Below, in pieces: positions 1 to 8,102 of a stretch of 56,324 bases of DNA; position 1 is the stretch's first letter; each line of letters opens with the position of its first letter. The DNA comes from Methylobacterium terricola (GTDB lineage Bacteria; Pseudomonadota; Alphaproteobacteria; Rhizobiales; Beijerinckiaceae). The translations under genes were made by a program, and so were the position numbers. The stretch spans positions 1 to 56,324 of the forward strand of contig NZ_VDDA01000016.1 of the NCBI RefSeq assembly GCF_006151805.1, given 5' to 3'. The notes under the pieces are model-generated. The model worked only from the letters and a program-made list of their open reading frames with translations. It was not told the origin of the DNA and made no database searches.

Positions 1-1
1 C

Positions 2-208
2 TCCACCCGTGAGGCGCAGGCCACGGGCTTCCAGCCGCTGCCGCTGCGCTGGCGGATCGAGGCGACGTTCGGCACGCTCTCGACGCGCTACCGCCGCCTG
101 ACCCGCCACTGGGAGCACAGCCCAGCGGCGGCCGAGGACAGCATCAGTATCGCCAATTGCCATAGGCTCATGCAGGCCTATGAGCGGCACCAATACAGCT
201 CTTCATAG
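2..208 (+). mobile_element. IS5-type transposase, 3' fragment cut by window edge
   Basis: An open frame runs in from the window edge to TAG at 206-208 and encodes about 68 residues. It contains a WRIEATFGTLSTRYRRLTRHWE segment resembling the C-terminal block of IS5-family DDE transposases (W-x-E-R-T-F-a-W-l ... R-R-L-s-r-d-y-E), which includes the catalytic glutamate (here RIEATF). Right after the stop, the minus strand of 207-222 reads like an IS terminus (AGAGCCTGTTTGACTA), so the element probably ends near 222. The 5' part lies outside the window, so it cannot be told whether the transposase is intact. The family call is from motif memory. Confidence 0.7.
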
Positions 209-241
209 TCAAACAGGCTCTGAGACGCGGACGCGCCCGGA

Positions 242-550
242 TCAATGCGTCCAGGGTGCGGTGCGGTTGTACTTGAAGTTGTCCGAGTAGGAGAGGCCGC
301 GGCGCAGGGGCTCCTGCGGCTCCTCGACCCGGTAGGCGATCCCCTCGCGGGTCGCGTAGGCGATCGCCTCGTCCTTGGTGTCGAATTCGAGCCGCACCTG
401 CTGCAGCATGTCGGAGGACGAGGTCCAGCCCATCAGCGGCTCGGTCTCCCGCGGGCTCGTCTGCTCGAACTCCAGCGTCCACTGCTTGGTCCGGGCGAGG
501 CCGGACTGGGTCGGGTCCTTGGCAGGGCGGAAGATGCGGGCGGTCGACAT
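242..550 (-). CDS. ETC complex I subunit, NDUFS4-like
   Basis: The 102-residue product matches the small ETC complex I conserved-region family (NDUFS4, 18 kDa accessory subunit), found in alphaproteobacteria and mitochondria, where it stabilises NADH dehydrogenase. The start is the ATG at 550, giving MSTARIFRPAKDPTQSG, a typical beginning; the frame stays open further upstream but runs through tRNA-Pro. Visible family features are W-T-L-E-F (W40-ish region), the GWTSSSD block, F-D-T-K-D-E-A-I-A-Y-A, and the terminal YSDNFKYNR motif. It lies 25 bp downstream of tRNA-Pro on the same strand. The length is normal for the bacterial form. The family assignment is confident; the exact role in complex I is inferred from homologues. 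Confidence 0.9.
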   Translation of the reverse strand: MSTARIFRPAKDPTQSGLARTKQWTLEFEQTSPRETEPLMGWTSSSDMLQQVRLEFDTKDEAIAYATREGIAYRVEEPQEPLRRGLSYSDNFKYNRTAPWTH

Positions 551-575
551 CGCGGGCTCTGATCCGTGGGGTGGA

Positions 576-652
<77 letters not shown>

Positions 653-1169
653 ACACAGGCTCTAGGCCGTTGGTTCTCTAGCGATTTGCAAGGTCTTGCG
701 CAAGACGCCACGGCCGGCGGACCGCGAACCGACGGTGTCCGTCGGGCCCGTGCCGGGAGACCGATCCCGGACATGGTCACCGATGAATGTTTATGCTTCG
801 TTCGTGCGTGCCGGGGCTGGTCGGCCTTGTCCGCGTCCACCGGCTGTCCCTGCGGCAGAACGCGGGACGGTCGGCACCGACAAGGTCATGAAGCAGCATG
901 AGAGGCCCGGATCTCGCGCGAATGACGCATCCGGGCTGGGCGGCTCCCCGCTCTGGATGACCCTCATGGTCACGGCATGGCCGGACGCGGCTCCAGAGCA
1001 TTGCCCGACGACGTGGGGAGACGACGTCGAGACCGGATCATCGCAGACAATGCGGCCAAGCCAAAGATGAGGAGCAGCGCCCGAGTGCAATGCGATCGGG
1101 CGAGGTTCCAAATGTTTGATCGTGACGCAGTCTCGGCGAGAACCGGCTCCCACGTCGTCGGACGCGAGC
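653..1169. other. Intergenic region; no gene seen in first part
   Basis: The 517 bp between tRNA-Pro and the next gene show no frame with protein-like composition. The right half (about 998-1163) holds a palindromic repeat, listed separately. The left half shows nothing I can assign beyond the expected tRNA promoter region. Confidence 0.5.
998..1163. repeat. Degenerate copy of a Rhizobiales-type palindromic intergenic repeat
   Basis: Near-complementary arms lie at about 1005-1020 and 1148-1162 (CCGACGACGTGGGGAG against CTCCCACGTCGTCGG). Between them are 'agagcatt', 'aatgcggccaag' and an inner hairpin CGCCCGA/TCGGGCG around 1078-1102. The order of these blocks resembles intergenic repeats I recall from Bradyrhizobium and Methylobacterium genomes. 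The hairpins are seen directly; family membership is memory-based. Confidence 0.4.
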
Positions 1170-1451
1170 CTAGCGCGGCTTGATGAGACCTCCGTTGTGG
1201 GAGAGGATCCCACCGCCTGACCTGCCCATGAGGCTTCCCCCGTCGTTCCCGATCAAGTTCGCCCCGGGACGCCCGGCATGCGTTGCGATGCCGCCCTGGT
1301 TGGCGAAGGCGCCGCCGTTCTTGATGGCGAAGGCGCTGCCGGTACTCGGCAAATTCGTCTTGGGCGGGACGACGCGCGTCTGCGCCTGCGCAGCGAGCGA
1401 CATGAGCATCGCGGCACCGGCAAGCCCGGCAATGAGAAGCGGCTTGATCAT
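1170..1451 (-). CDS. Small exported Gly/Asn-rich protein, function unknown
   Basis: This is a 93-residue product. The start is set at the ATG at 1451, because it gives a clean Sec signal peptide (MIKPLLIAGLAGAAMLMSLAAQAQ, cleavage after AQA). Upstream in-frame codons would bury the signal. The mature part is short and rich in glycine and asparagine, with repeated GG-containing stretches (NGGAFANQGGIATHAG, NDGGSLMGRSGGG), and has no cysteine or recognisable domain. It is probably a periplasmic or secreted small protein. The composition resembles many unstudied small exported proteins of this lineage. Coding is supported by the signal peptide and codon bias. Confidence 0.6.
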   Translation of the reverse strand: MIKPLLIAGLAGAAMLMSLAAQAQTRVVPPKTNLPSTGSAFAIKNGGAFANQGGIATHAGRPGANLIGNDGGSLMGRSGGGILSHNGGLIKPR

Positions 1452-2304
1452 GACCGACGGCCTTCCGTGTCTGATTGCAGAAAACATCGTGCCGGCCCGA
1501 CCAAGGATTGCCCATGCCAGCACCTCGCCGTGAAACTTTGCTGCGATTTCACTACAAATCCATCCTCACAAGTGAGGATAGCACCACATCATGATACTTT
1601 TCACTCGTGATACCGGCCGCCTCGACTGTCTCGCCGGCGGCGTCCTCATCCCGATCAACACCAGGCGTCTGTCCGGCTCGGATGAGTCGCGGGTTGCGAT
1701 CGTCCCATCCGTCCCCGCCCGAGCGCCGCACCGACAGGGACAGAACCCGGAGCGGCCATTGGCTGGCCGTCCCGGTTGATGACGAAGGCCATGGCAGCCG
1801 GGCCTGGGGGATACCGGCAGTCGGACCAGGCGAGGGCGCGGGGCCGGGGCCGCGACGTCGCACCTGCGCCGCGGCGACTTTTCGCTCGACCGGCCCGGCC
1901 CTCCCCAGCGGCAGCAAAAAGCTTTCATTCATCAGCAGGGCTGCCGATAAAATTGACGCAAAATGTATTACGCACAAGATGAATCACTCATTTTTCACCA
2001 TTATCGACATCCGAGCGGGCGTCAGACGTCGACAGCAGATACTTGGGAGTTCTCTCCTCGACGGCGAAACGATCGTGGTGGTGAAGGTGGCGATGAAAGC
2101 GGTCTGCCCGTGGAGATCAATCGTCCCCGACCACCATCGGTCGACGCCGTGCGGGCCGCCGAACCTTCGGCTCATCGCAAGGCAGCCGGTGCGACCACCG
2201 CGTCAACACTGCATTGACCGGGCGCACCGGCGCAGCGCACAAGGTCCGGACGGGGACCGCCCATCGGAGGCCCCGCGACGAGGCGGACGGGGCCGGGGAG
2301 TGCG
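1452..2304. other. Long intergenic region with one clear palindrome
   Basis: These 853 bp have mixed composition and contain AT-rich patches near 1540-1600 and 1915-2010. No frame on either strand has protein-like composition or a credible start. The only structured site I see is a near-perfect 18-bp palindrome (ATCCTCACAAGTGAGGAT) at 1562-1579. It lies about 110 bp upstream of the small exported protein gene and is a possible operator. Confidence 0.45.
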
Positions 2305-2910
2305 ATGATCGGGAACGCCGATGAGAGGCGCGCGGCCGGCGCGGCGCGGTCGGCGCTGCCGGCGATGGCCGACATGGTCGGCACGTGGTCCTGGGACATC
2401 CCCAACGACCGGGTGTATGCCGACGACGTCGCCGGCAGCCTGTTCGGCGCCGATCTCGACCGCCTGGCGAAGGGCGCGCCGCTGCGCGTCTTCACGGCCT
2501 GCATCCATCCCGACGACCGCGACGCCGTGATCGCCCGGATGCTCGAGGGCGCGACCCTGGGCGGGTCGTTCGTGGCCGAGTTCCGGGTGCGGGACGCCGC
2601 GGGCCGGACCCTGTGGGTGCTCTCGCGCGCCCGCTACGAGCCCGGTGCCGACGGCCGCCCGACCGGGGCGCACGGCATCCTGGTCGACATGACCGGCAGC
2701 GCCCTCAGCGAGACCGCCTTCGGGCACTGCGTCGACGCACGGACGGACTCGCCCCTGGAACAGGCCGCGGAGGCCTGCATCAGCGCCCGCGAGGCCCTCG
2801 CGGCGGCGGACCGGCCGTTCCTCATACGGATCCTCGACATGCTGCTCCTGGAGATCGGCCGCGAGATCGCCCAGGGCGTGCGCCGGGCCTATCTGCGCCG
2901 GCTCAGCTGA
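2305..2910 (+). CDS. PAS domain protein without an output domain
   Basis: This is a 201-residue soluble protein. Residues about 20-130 form one PAS fold of the PAS_3 type: GTWSWDI at the start, IHPDDR in the middle, EFRVRDAAGRTLWV, and an ending GILVDMTG. The C-terminal 70 residues look helical and end in a basic tail, with no kinase, GGDEF, EAL or HTH motif. The ATG follows a GGGGAG ribosome-binding site at 2295-2300. Such stand-alone PAS proteins may act as partners of a separate transducer. The nearest candidates are the two-component pair at 3.7-5.8 kb, but nothing in the sequence links them. Confidence 0.8.
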   Translation: MIGNADERRAAGAARSALPAMADMVGTWSWDIPNDRVYADDVAGSLFGADLDRLAKGAPLRVFTACIHPDDRDAVIARMLEGATLGGSFVAEFRVRDAAGRTLWVLSRARYEPGADGRPTGAHGILVDMTGSALSETAFGHCVDARTDSPLEQAAEACISAREALAAADRPFLIRILDMLLLEIGREIAQGVRRAYLRRLS

Positions 2911-3036
2911 TCGCCGCCGGCGGGGCGACGCGCCGCATCGGCCCGCCTTGTGGGCCGCGGCCGGGCTGGGTAAGGGCCGGGACCAGGGCAGGTCCCGGGT
3001 GGTCCGCCCGGGCGGTCCGCCAGAGATGAAGACGGC

Positions 3037-3663
3037 ATGATCGGCAAGCTGAAGGGCGTGGTGGATTCCTACGGCGAGGATTTCGTGATCCTCGACGTGC
3101 ACGGCGTCGGCTACGTGGTGCATTGCTCGGCCCGCACGCTGCAGCGCCTTCCCCCCACCGGCGAGGCGGCGGAGCTGGCGATCGAGACCCATGTGCGCGA
3201 GGACATGATCCGCCTCTACGGCTTCCGGGCCGATGCGGAGCGCGAGTGGTTCCGCCTGCTCCAGACCGTGCAGGGCGTCGGCACCCGGGTCGCCCTCGGG
3301 GTGCTCTCGGTGATGGAACCGGGCGACCTCGCCACCGCCATCGCCACCGGCGACAAGGGCGCGGTCGCCCGCGCCCCCGGGGTCGGCCCGCGCCTCGCCG
3401 CCCGGCTGGTGGCCGAGCTGAAGGACAAGGCCCCGGCCTTCGCGCCGGTCGACCCGGCGCTGATCCAGCTCACCGGCGCGGTCAAGGCCAACACCGCGCC
3501 CCAGCCGGTGGCCGACGCGATCTCGGCCCTGGTCAATCTCGGCTACCCGCAGGTCCAGGCCTCGGCGGCGGTGGCCGCGGCGCTCAAGGGCGCCGGCGAG
3601 GGCGCGGCCGCGATGGAGGCCAAGACCCTGATCCGCCTGGGGCTGCGCGAACTGGCGCGGTGA
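3037..3663 (+). CDS. ruvA: Holliday junction branch migration protein RuvA
   Basis: This is a 208-residue RuvA, the tetrameric DNA-binding subunit that loads RuvB on Holliday junctions in recombinational repair. It begins MIGKLKG, has the OB-fold N-domain (VHGVGYVVHC, THVREDMIRLYGF), then the two helix-hairpin-helix motifs (QGVGTRVALGVLS and APGVGPRLAARLVAELK). The RuvB-contacting C-domain ends AKTLIRLGLREL. Length is normal. ruvC and ruvB do not flank it: upstream is a PAS gene and downstream a convergent histidine kinase 15 bp away. The other Ruv genes must therefore lie elsewhere. Confidence 0.97.
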   Translation: MIGKLKGVVDSYGEDFVILDVHGVGYVVHCSARTLQRLPPTGEAAELAIETHVREDMIRLYGFRADAEREWFRLLQTVQGVGTRVALGVLSVMEPGDLATAIATGDKGAVARAPGVGPRLAARLVAELKDKAPAFAPVDPALIQLTGAVKANTAPQPVADAISALVNLGYPQVQASAAVAAALKGAGEGAAAMEAKTLIRLGLRELAR

Positions 3664-3678
3664 GGGCGCGCCGCCTCT

Positions 3679-5067
3679 CTACGCCGCCTGCGCCGCCGGG
3701 CGCGGCACCGCGCCGGCGGCGCGCGGCAGCTCGAGGCGCACGCGCAAGCCCTGCGGCTCCCGGTTCTCCAGGCTGAACACGCCGCCATGCGACTGGGCGA
3801 TCGCGCTCGCGATCGACAGGCCGAGGCCGAAGCCGCCGGCCTCGTTGAGGGTGCGGGCGCTGTCGCCGCGCACGAAGGGCTGGAGCATCCGGGCGCGCTC
3901 CGCCTCGGGGATGCCCGGCCCCTCGTCCAGGATCTCGACCGCGACGCGGCCGGGCCCCGCCTCGACCAGGCGCACGGTGGCGCCGCCGGCATATTTCACC
4001 GCGTTGTCGATCAGGTTGGTGAGCGCCCGCTGCAACTCGCCCGACGAGCCGCGCACCAGGGCCGTCCGCAGATCGTCGTCCCGCACTTCCTCGGCCCGCA
4101 CCGCCTCGCCGATATCGGCGAAGCCGTCGCAGACCGTCTGCACCACCGAGGCGAGGCCGATCAGGCTCGCGCCCGTGCGGGACTGGCCGTCGCGGGACTG
4201 GCCGTCGCGCACGAAGGACAGGGCCGCCTCGACGAGGGCGTTCATCTGGTCGAGATCGCGCAGGAACTGCCGGCGCAACACCTCGTCCTCCAGGAACTCC
4301 GCCCGCAGGCGCAGGCGGGTGATCGGCGTGCGCAGGTCGTGGCTGATCGCCGCCAGCATGTGGGTGCGGTCGTCGAGGAGGCGCAGCACCCGGTCGCGCA
4401 TCCGGCCGAGCGCGCGGGACACCGCCAGCACCTCCTCGGGGCCGCGCTCCGGCAGCGGCCGCGCCTCGGTGGCGGTGCCGAAGGCCTCGGCCGCCTCGGC
4501 GAGCCGCGCCAGCGGCGCGGTGAGCGCCCGCGTCGCCCAGATCGACAGGAGCGTCAGCGAGAGCGCGAGGAAGACCAGGGTGATCAGCACCGCGGAGGTG
4601 AGCGGCGGGTGGGGCAGCGGCAGGGGCGGCAGGTCGGCGGCGAGCTGCAGGCCGGCCGGGCCGGCGATGCGCAGGTGCAGCGCGTCGCCGGGCTGGTGCT
4701 CCGCCGAGACGCCGTAGCCGGGCCCGAGGGCCGCCCGCAGGCCGGTGATCTCCGGCACGTCGGCGCTCGACGGGGCGGGGGCGTTCGGCTCGTTGGCGGG
4801 CAGCAGGGTCAGGTGGAGGGCCGAGGCGCTGTGGCGCGCCGCCGCCACCACGTCGGCCCGGTCCTCCGCCGGGGCTGCCGCCACCATGTGGACGACGGTG
4901 ACGAGACGGTTGGCGAGCGCGCTCGGGCGCTCGTCGGAGCGGCGCAGCTCCGGGCGCAGCAGCAGGAAGGCCACGGTCACGACCACGTGGGTGACCACGA
5001 TGGCGGCGACCACCAGGAGGGCGAGCTGCCCGGCGATGCGTCCCGGCAGAGGCCCCTTGCCGGTCAT
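3679..5067 (-). CDS. Membrane sensor histidine kinase of an OmpR-type pair
   Basis: This is a 462-residue inner-membrane kinase. TM1 is about residues 15-37, followed by a short periplasmic segment (38-155), TM2 about 157-178 and a HAMP linker to about 235. HisKA carries the phospho-acceptor His243 in ISHDLRTPITRLRLR. The ATPase domain has an N-box NLIDNAVKYA (about 351-360), G1 DEGPGIP (381-387) and G2 GFGLGLSIA. It overlaps the upstream regulator gene by 4 bp (ATGA), so the two are co-translated. An in-frame 15-bp tandem duplication at 4179-4208 repeats DGQSR after the dimerisation helices. The layout resembles EnvZ-like kinases; the signal is unknown. Confidence 0.92.
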   Translation of the reverse strand: MTGKGPLPGRIAGQLALLVVAAIVVTHVVVTVAFLLLRPELRRSDERPSALANRLVTVVHMVAAAPAEDRADVVAAARHSASALHLTLLPANEPNAPAPSSADVPEITGLRAALGPGYGVSAEHQPGDALHLRIAGPAGLQLAADLPPLPLPHPPLTSAVLITLVFLALSLTLLSIWATRALTAPLARLAEAAEAFGTATEARPLPERGPEEVLAVSRALGRMRDRVLRLLDDRTHMLAAISHDLRTPITRLRLRAEFLEDEVLRRQFLRDLDQMNALVEAALSFVRDGQSRDGQSRTGASLIGLASVVQTVCDGFADIGEAVRAEEVRDDDLRTALVRGSSGELQRALTNLIDNAVKYAGGATVRLVEAGPGRVAVEILDEGPGIPEAERARMLQPFVRGDSARTLNEAGGFGLGLSIASAIAQSHGGVFSLENREPQGLRVRLELPRAAGAVPRPAAQAA

Positions 5068-5780
5068 GTCGAGACCACCTCCGGGGTGAACAGGTAGCCG
5101 CCGGAGCGGATGGTCTTGATCATCTCGGGGTTGCGCGGGTCGCGCTCGATCTTCTGGCGGATGCGGCTCACCAGCACGTCGATGCTGCGCTCGAACGGCC
5201 CGGGGGCGCGGCCCTGCGTCAGGTCGAGGAGCTGGTCGCGGGAGAGCACCCGGCCCGGCCGGAGGCACATCGCGTGCAGGAGGTCGAACTCGGCGCCGGT
5301 GAGCGCCACCTGGGCGCCCTCCGGGTTGAGGAGCTGGCGCAAGCCCGCATCGAGGACGAAGCCCGCGAAGGCGTGGCGGCGCACGCCCTCGTCGTCGCGC
5401 CCCTGCGCGGCCGCGCCGCGCCGCAGGATCGCCCGGATGCGGGCGAGCAGCTCGCGTGGGTTGAAGGGCTTGGCGAGATAGTCGTCGGCCCCGATCTCGA
5501 GCCCGACGATCCGGTCGATCTCCTCGCTCTTCGCGGTCAGCATCAGGATCGGCATGCCGGAGGCGGCGCGCAGGCGCCGGCAGATCGACAGCCCGTCCTC
5601 GCCCGGAAGCATCAGGTCGAGCACCAGCAGGTCGACCCGGGAATCGGCCAGGATCCGGTCCATCTCGCGGCCGTCGCCGGCGATCGAGACCCGGCAATCG
5701 TTGCCACGGAGATAGCGGGCGACCAGCGTGCTGATCTCGCGATCGTCCTCGACGATCAGGATGTGCGGTGTCGTGCTCAC
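5064..5780 (-). CDS. OmpR/PhoB-family response regulator
   Basis: This is a 238-residue DNA-binding response regulator. The receiver domain (about 5-120) has the acidic pair EDD (11-13), phospho-acceptor Asp55 in LLVLDLMLPGEDG, and Lys104 in AKPFNP. The C-terminal winged helix (about 140-235) includes LTGAEFDLLHAM, SRDQLLDLTQGR and SIDVLVSRIRQKIE, and ends in a GGYLF wing. The start is GTG at 5780, chosen because MSTTPHILIVEDD is the normal beginning. It is the first gene of a two-gene operon with the sensor kinase downstream. Confidence 0.95.
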   Translation of the reverse strand: MSTTPHILIVEDDREISTLVARYLRGNDCRVSIAGDGREMDRILADSRVDLLVLDLMLPGEDGLSICRRLRAASGMPILMLTAKSEEIDRIVGLEIGADDYLAKPFNPRELLARIRAILRRGAAAQGRDDEGVRRHAFAGFVLDAGLRQLLNPEGAQVALTGAEFDLLHAMCLRPGRVLSRDQLLDLTQGRAPGPFERSIDVLVSRIRQKIERDPRNPEMIKTIRSGGYLFTPEVVST

Positions 5781-6021
5781 GGGTTCGCCTTATGCCGCAG
5801 ACCGGGTTTTGCTTGAAGCCATCAAAGTGCATCCGTGTGTTGCTGGCGCGCTCCGCGACACGGTCGCGCAACTCTGCCGAGATGCGGCGGGGGCGTGCCA
5901 CCCGTGGTGCATCCTCACGATGGTGCCGCATTTTCCGGCGATGCGAAGCCGCGATGGGGCCCATTCGCCTGGGAAATGCACTAGGACCGGCGCCAGGACA
6001 TCAGCCCCGAAGGATCTTCCC

Positions 6022-6321
6022 ATGCAGCAGAACCGCTTGTTCGACGACTTCGCCCGCCTGATGACCGACGCCGCCGGCGCGGCCCAGGGCGTGCGCCGCG
6101 AGGCCGAGACCATGGTCAAGGCGCAGATCGAGCGCATGCTGCGCGACATGGACGTCGCCACCCGCGAGGAGGTCGAGGTGCTGCGCGATCTCGTCGCGTC
6201 CCTGCGCGCCCAGAACGACGCCCTGACGGCCCGCATCGCCGCGCTCGAAGCCAAGCCGGCGGCGGCCGAGCCCGCCGCCAAGGCCAAGGGACCGCTCCCC
6301 GGCGGCACCGCGACCGCCTGA
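6022..6321 (+). CDS. ubiK: Ubiquinone biosynthesis accessory factor UbiK (BMFP family)
   Basis: This is a 99-residue protein of the BMFP/UbiK (YqiC) family, a coiled-coil accessory factor for aerobic ubiquinone synthesis that binds the Ubi enzyme complex at the membrane. The sequence shows the standard pattern: an amphipathic N-terminus (NRLFDDFARLMTDAAG), a helix with QIERMLRDMDVATREEVEVLRDL, then a heptad coiled coil LRAQNDALTARIAALE. It ends in an Ala/Pro/Lys-rich tail. The ATG at 6022 is preferred over upstream in-frame codons because it begins the conserved N-terminus. It stands alone between divergent and codirectional neighbours. Confidence 0.88.
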   Translation: MQQNRLFDDFARLMTDAAGAAQGVRREAETMVKAQIERMLRDMDVATREEVEVLRDLVASLRAQNDALTARIAALEAKPAAAEPAAKAKGPLPGGTATA

Positions 6322-6455
6322 CGCCCCGCACGGCGCGGACGGGTCGACGGACCCCGCGCGTCCGTCGATCGCGGCGCCTGTGGATAGCCGCGCCCGTGCA
6401 CAGCAAGCTTCGGTGGATAGCCGGCGGCACGCCGCCGGCCCCGCGGCTTTCCGCT

Positions 6456-6485
6456 TTGAGTCCCTGGACTCGCCCGGGCTATAGT
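6456..6485 (+). promoter_or_regulatory. Putative sigma-70 promoter for the YbjN-proC operon
   Basis: TTGAGT (6456-6461) and TATAGT (6480-6485) are separated by 18 bp. The transcript would carry a 5' leader of about 160 nt before the YbjN gene. Two direct copies of GTGGATAGCCG lie just upstream (near 6379 and 6413). Inferred from motif match only. Confidence 0.45.
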
Positions 6486-6653
6486 GGGTCACGCACTGAT
6501 TCGCCGCCGCTCAGGGGGACAACAAGTCGACGCTTTAGCTTATCGCCTGCACGCCCTCACCGTGCTCGGGTCGCGATCTGCCTTGAAGACGACACGCCGC
6601 CGCGTCCGCTGACGCAGCAGTTTCCCGCTCGGACGAGCCAAACTTGGATCGCC

Positions 6654-7157
6654 ATGACCCAGCTCAACATCGACGACCTGACCCGCGCCGAGCACCCGCT
6701 CGATGTCGTCGAGCGCCTCGCCTCCCTCCGGGACTGGATCTTCGATCGCGCCGAGACCGACGAGATGTCGGTCGCGGTGGCCGGCCGCTGGGCCGAATAT
6801 CACGTCGCCTTCACGTGGATCGAGGACGTGGAGGCCCTGCACGTCGCCTCCGCCTTCGACCTGAAGGTGCCGGAGCGCCGCCGCAACGAGGTGCTGCGGC
6901 TCGTCTCGCTCGTCAACGAGCAGCTCTGGGTCGGCCATTTCGACCTCTGGAACAGCGAGCACGTGGTGATGTTCCGCCACGCGCTGCTGCTCACCGGCGG
7001 CGCCGAGCCGACCCACGGCCAGTGCGAGACCATGCTGAAGACCGCGGTCGAGGCCTGCGAGCGCTACTTCCAGGCGTTCCAGTTCGTGATCTGGGCCGGC
7101 AAGTCGGCCCGCGAGGCCCTCGACGCCGTGCTGTTCGAGACCGAGGGCGAGGCGTGA
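6654..7157 (+). CDS. YbjN-domain protein
   Basis: This is a 167-residue cytosolic protein with the YbjN fold, which is related to type III secretion chaperones. Its molecular function is not settled; family members affect stress and motility phenotypes. Visible features are HPLDVVERLASLRDWIFDR near the start, WAEYHVAFTWIEDVEALH, and FDLWNSEHVVMFRHALLL, followed by the ACERYFQAFQFV helix. The start is ATG 6654; the frame is open further upstream but lacks coding character. The last 4 bases overlap the GTG start of proC, indicating translational coupling. Confidence 0.85.
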   Translation: MTQLNIDDLTRAEHPLDVVERLASLRDWIFDRAETDEMSVAVAGRWAEYHVAFTWIEDVEALHVASAFDLKVPERRRNEVLRLVSLVNEQLWVGHFDLWNSEHVVMFRHALLLTGGAEPTHGQCETMLKTAVEACERYFQAFQFVIWAGKSAREALDAVLFETEGEA

Positions 7158-7987
7158 GCGACCGGACGCCGCTCTCGGCCTCCTTGCCGGCCTCGCTGGT
7201 CCTGGTCGGCGCCGGCAAGATGGGCGGGGCGATGCTCGAGGGCTGGCTCGCCGACGGGCTGCCGGGCGCGCGCGTCACCGTGATCGACCCCAACCCCGCG
7301 CCGGCCATGGTCGAGCTGTGCGCCGCCCACGGCATCCGCCTCAACCCGGCCGACCCGGCCGAGCCCGAGGCCCTGGTGCTGGCGATCAAGCCGCAAGGGC
7401 TGGAGGCGGCCGCCGCGGGCCTCGCGCCGATCGTCGGGCCCGACACCGTCGTGGTCTCGGTGCTCGCCGGCAAGACCATCGCGAACCTGAAGGACCGCCT
7501 GCCCCGGGCCCGCGCCGTGGTGCGGGCGATGCCGAACCTGCCGGCGAGCATCCGCCGCGGCGCCACCGGGGCCGCCGCCTCGCCGGAGACGAGAGAGGAT
7601 CAGCGCCGCACGGCGCACGCGCTGCTCTCCAGCAACGGCCTCGTCGAGTGGCTGGAGAGCGAGGACCTGATCGACGCCGTGACGGCGGTGTCGGGCTCGG
7701 GACCGGCCTACGTCTTCCTGCTCGCCGAGACCCTGGCGGCGGCGGGCATCGCCGCCGGGCTCCCCCCCGAGGTGGCGGCGCGCCTCGCACGCCAGACCGT
7801 GGCCGGAGCCGGCGAACTCCTCGGGCAGAGCCCCGCGGAGGCCGGCACCCTGCGCCAGAACGTGACCTCGCCGGGCGGCACGACCGCGGCGGCGCTCGGG
7901 GTGCTGATGGCCGAGGACGGCCTCGCGCCGCTGATGCGGGACGCGGTCGCGGCCGCGAAGCGCCGGGCCGGGGAACTGGCGGGCTGA
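7154..7987 (+). CDS. proC: Pyrroline-5-carboxylate reductase
   Basis: This is a 277-residue cytosolic enzyme that reduces 1-pyrroline-5-carboxylate to proline with NAD(P)H, the last step of proline synthesis. The N-terminal Rossmann motif is LVLVGAGKMGGAMLEGWL (about 14-31). Next come the VLAIKPQ and VVSVLAGKTI segments, and VRAMPNLPASIRRGATGAAA. The C-terminal domain carries the signature AVSGSGPAYVFLLAETLAAAGIAAGLP and TLRQNVTSPGGTTAAAL. The start is GTG at 7154, overlapping the YbjN stop. The length is normal and all signature residues are present. Confidence 0.96.
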   Translation: MSDRTPLSASLPASLVLVGAGKMGGAMLEGWLADGLPGARVTVIDPNPAPAMVELCAAHGIRLNPADPAEPEALVLAIKPQGLEAAAAGLAPIVGPDTVVVSVLAGKTIANLKDRLPRARAVVRAMPNLPASIRRGATGAAASPETREDQRRTAHALLSSNGLVEWLESEDLIDAVTAVSGSGPAYVFLLAETLAAAGIAAGLPPEVAARLARQTVAGAGELLGQSPAEAGTLRQNVTSPGGTTAAALGVLMAEDGLAPLMRDAVAAAKRRAGELAG

Positions 7988-8102
7988 TCGGCCGGCCGGG
8001 CGCGTCGCCGCGGGCCCCTGCCCGGCGGATCGCGCGCGACCTAGATAGGGGATGAAGGCGGCGGGCCCACCCGCTCGCCGATGCCCCTATCGGAGTGCCC
8101 TC

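Noticed and set aside
653..1070. Several short frames around tRNA-Pro
   Set aside because: No ribosome sites, low-complexity composition and overlap with the tRNA or the palindromic repeat.
1591..2308. Frames in the long spacer before the PAS gene
   Set aside because: Composition and codon bias are unlike neighbouring genes; no conserved motif.
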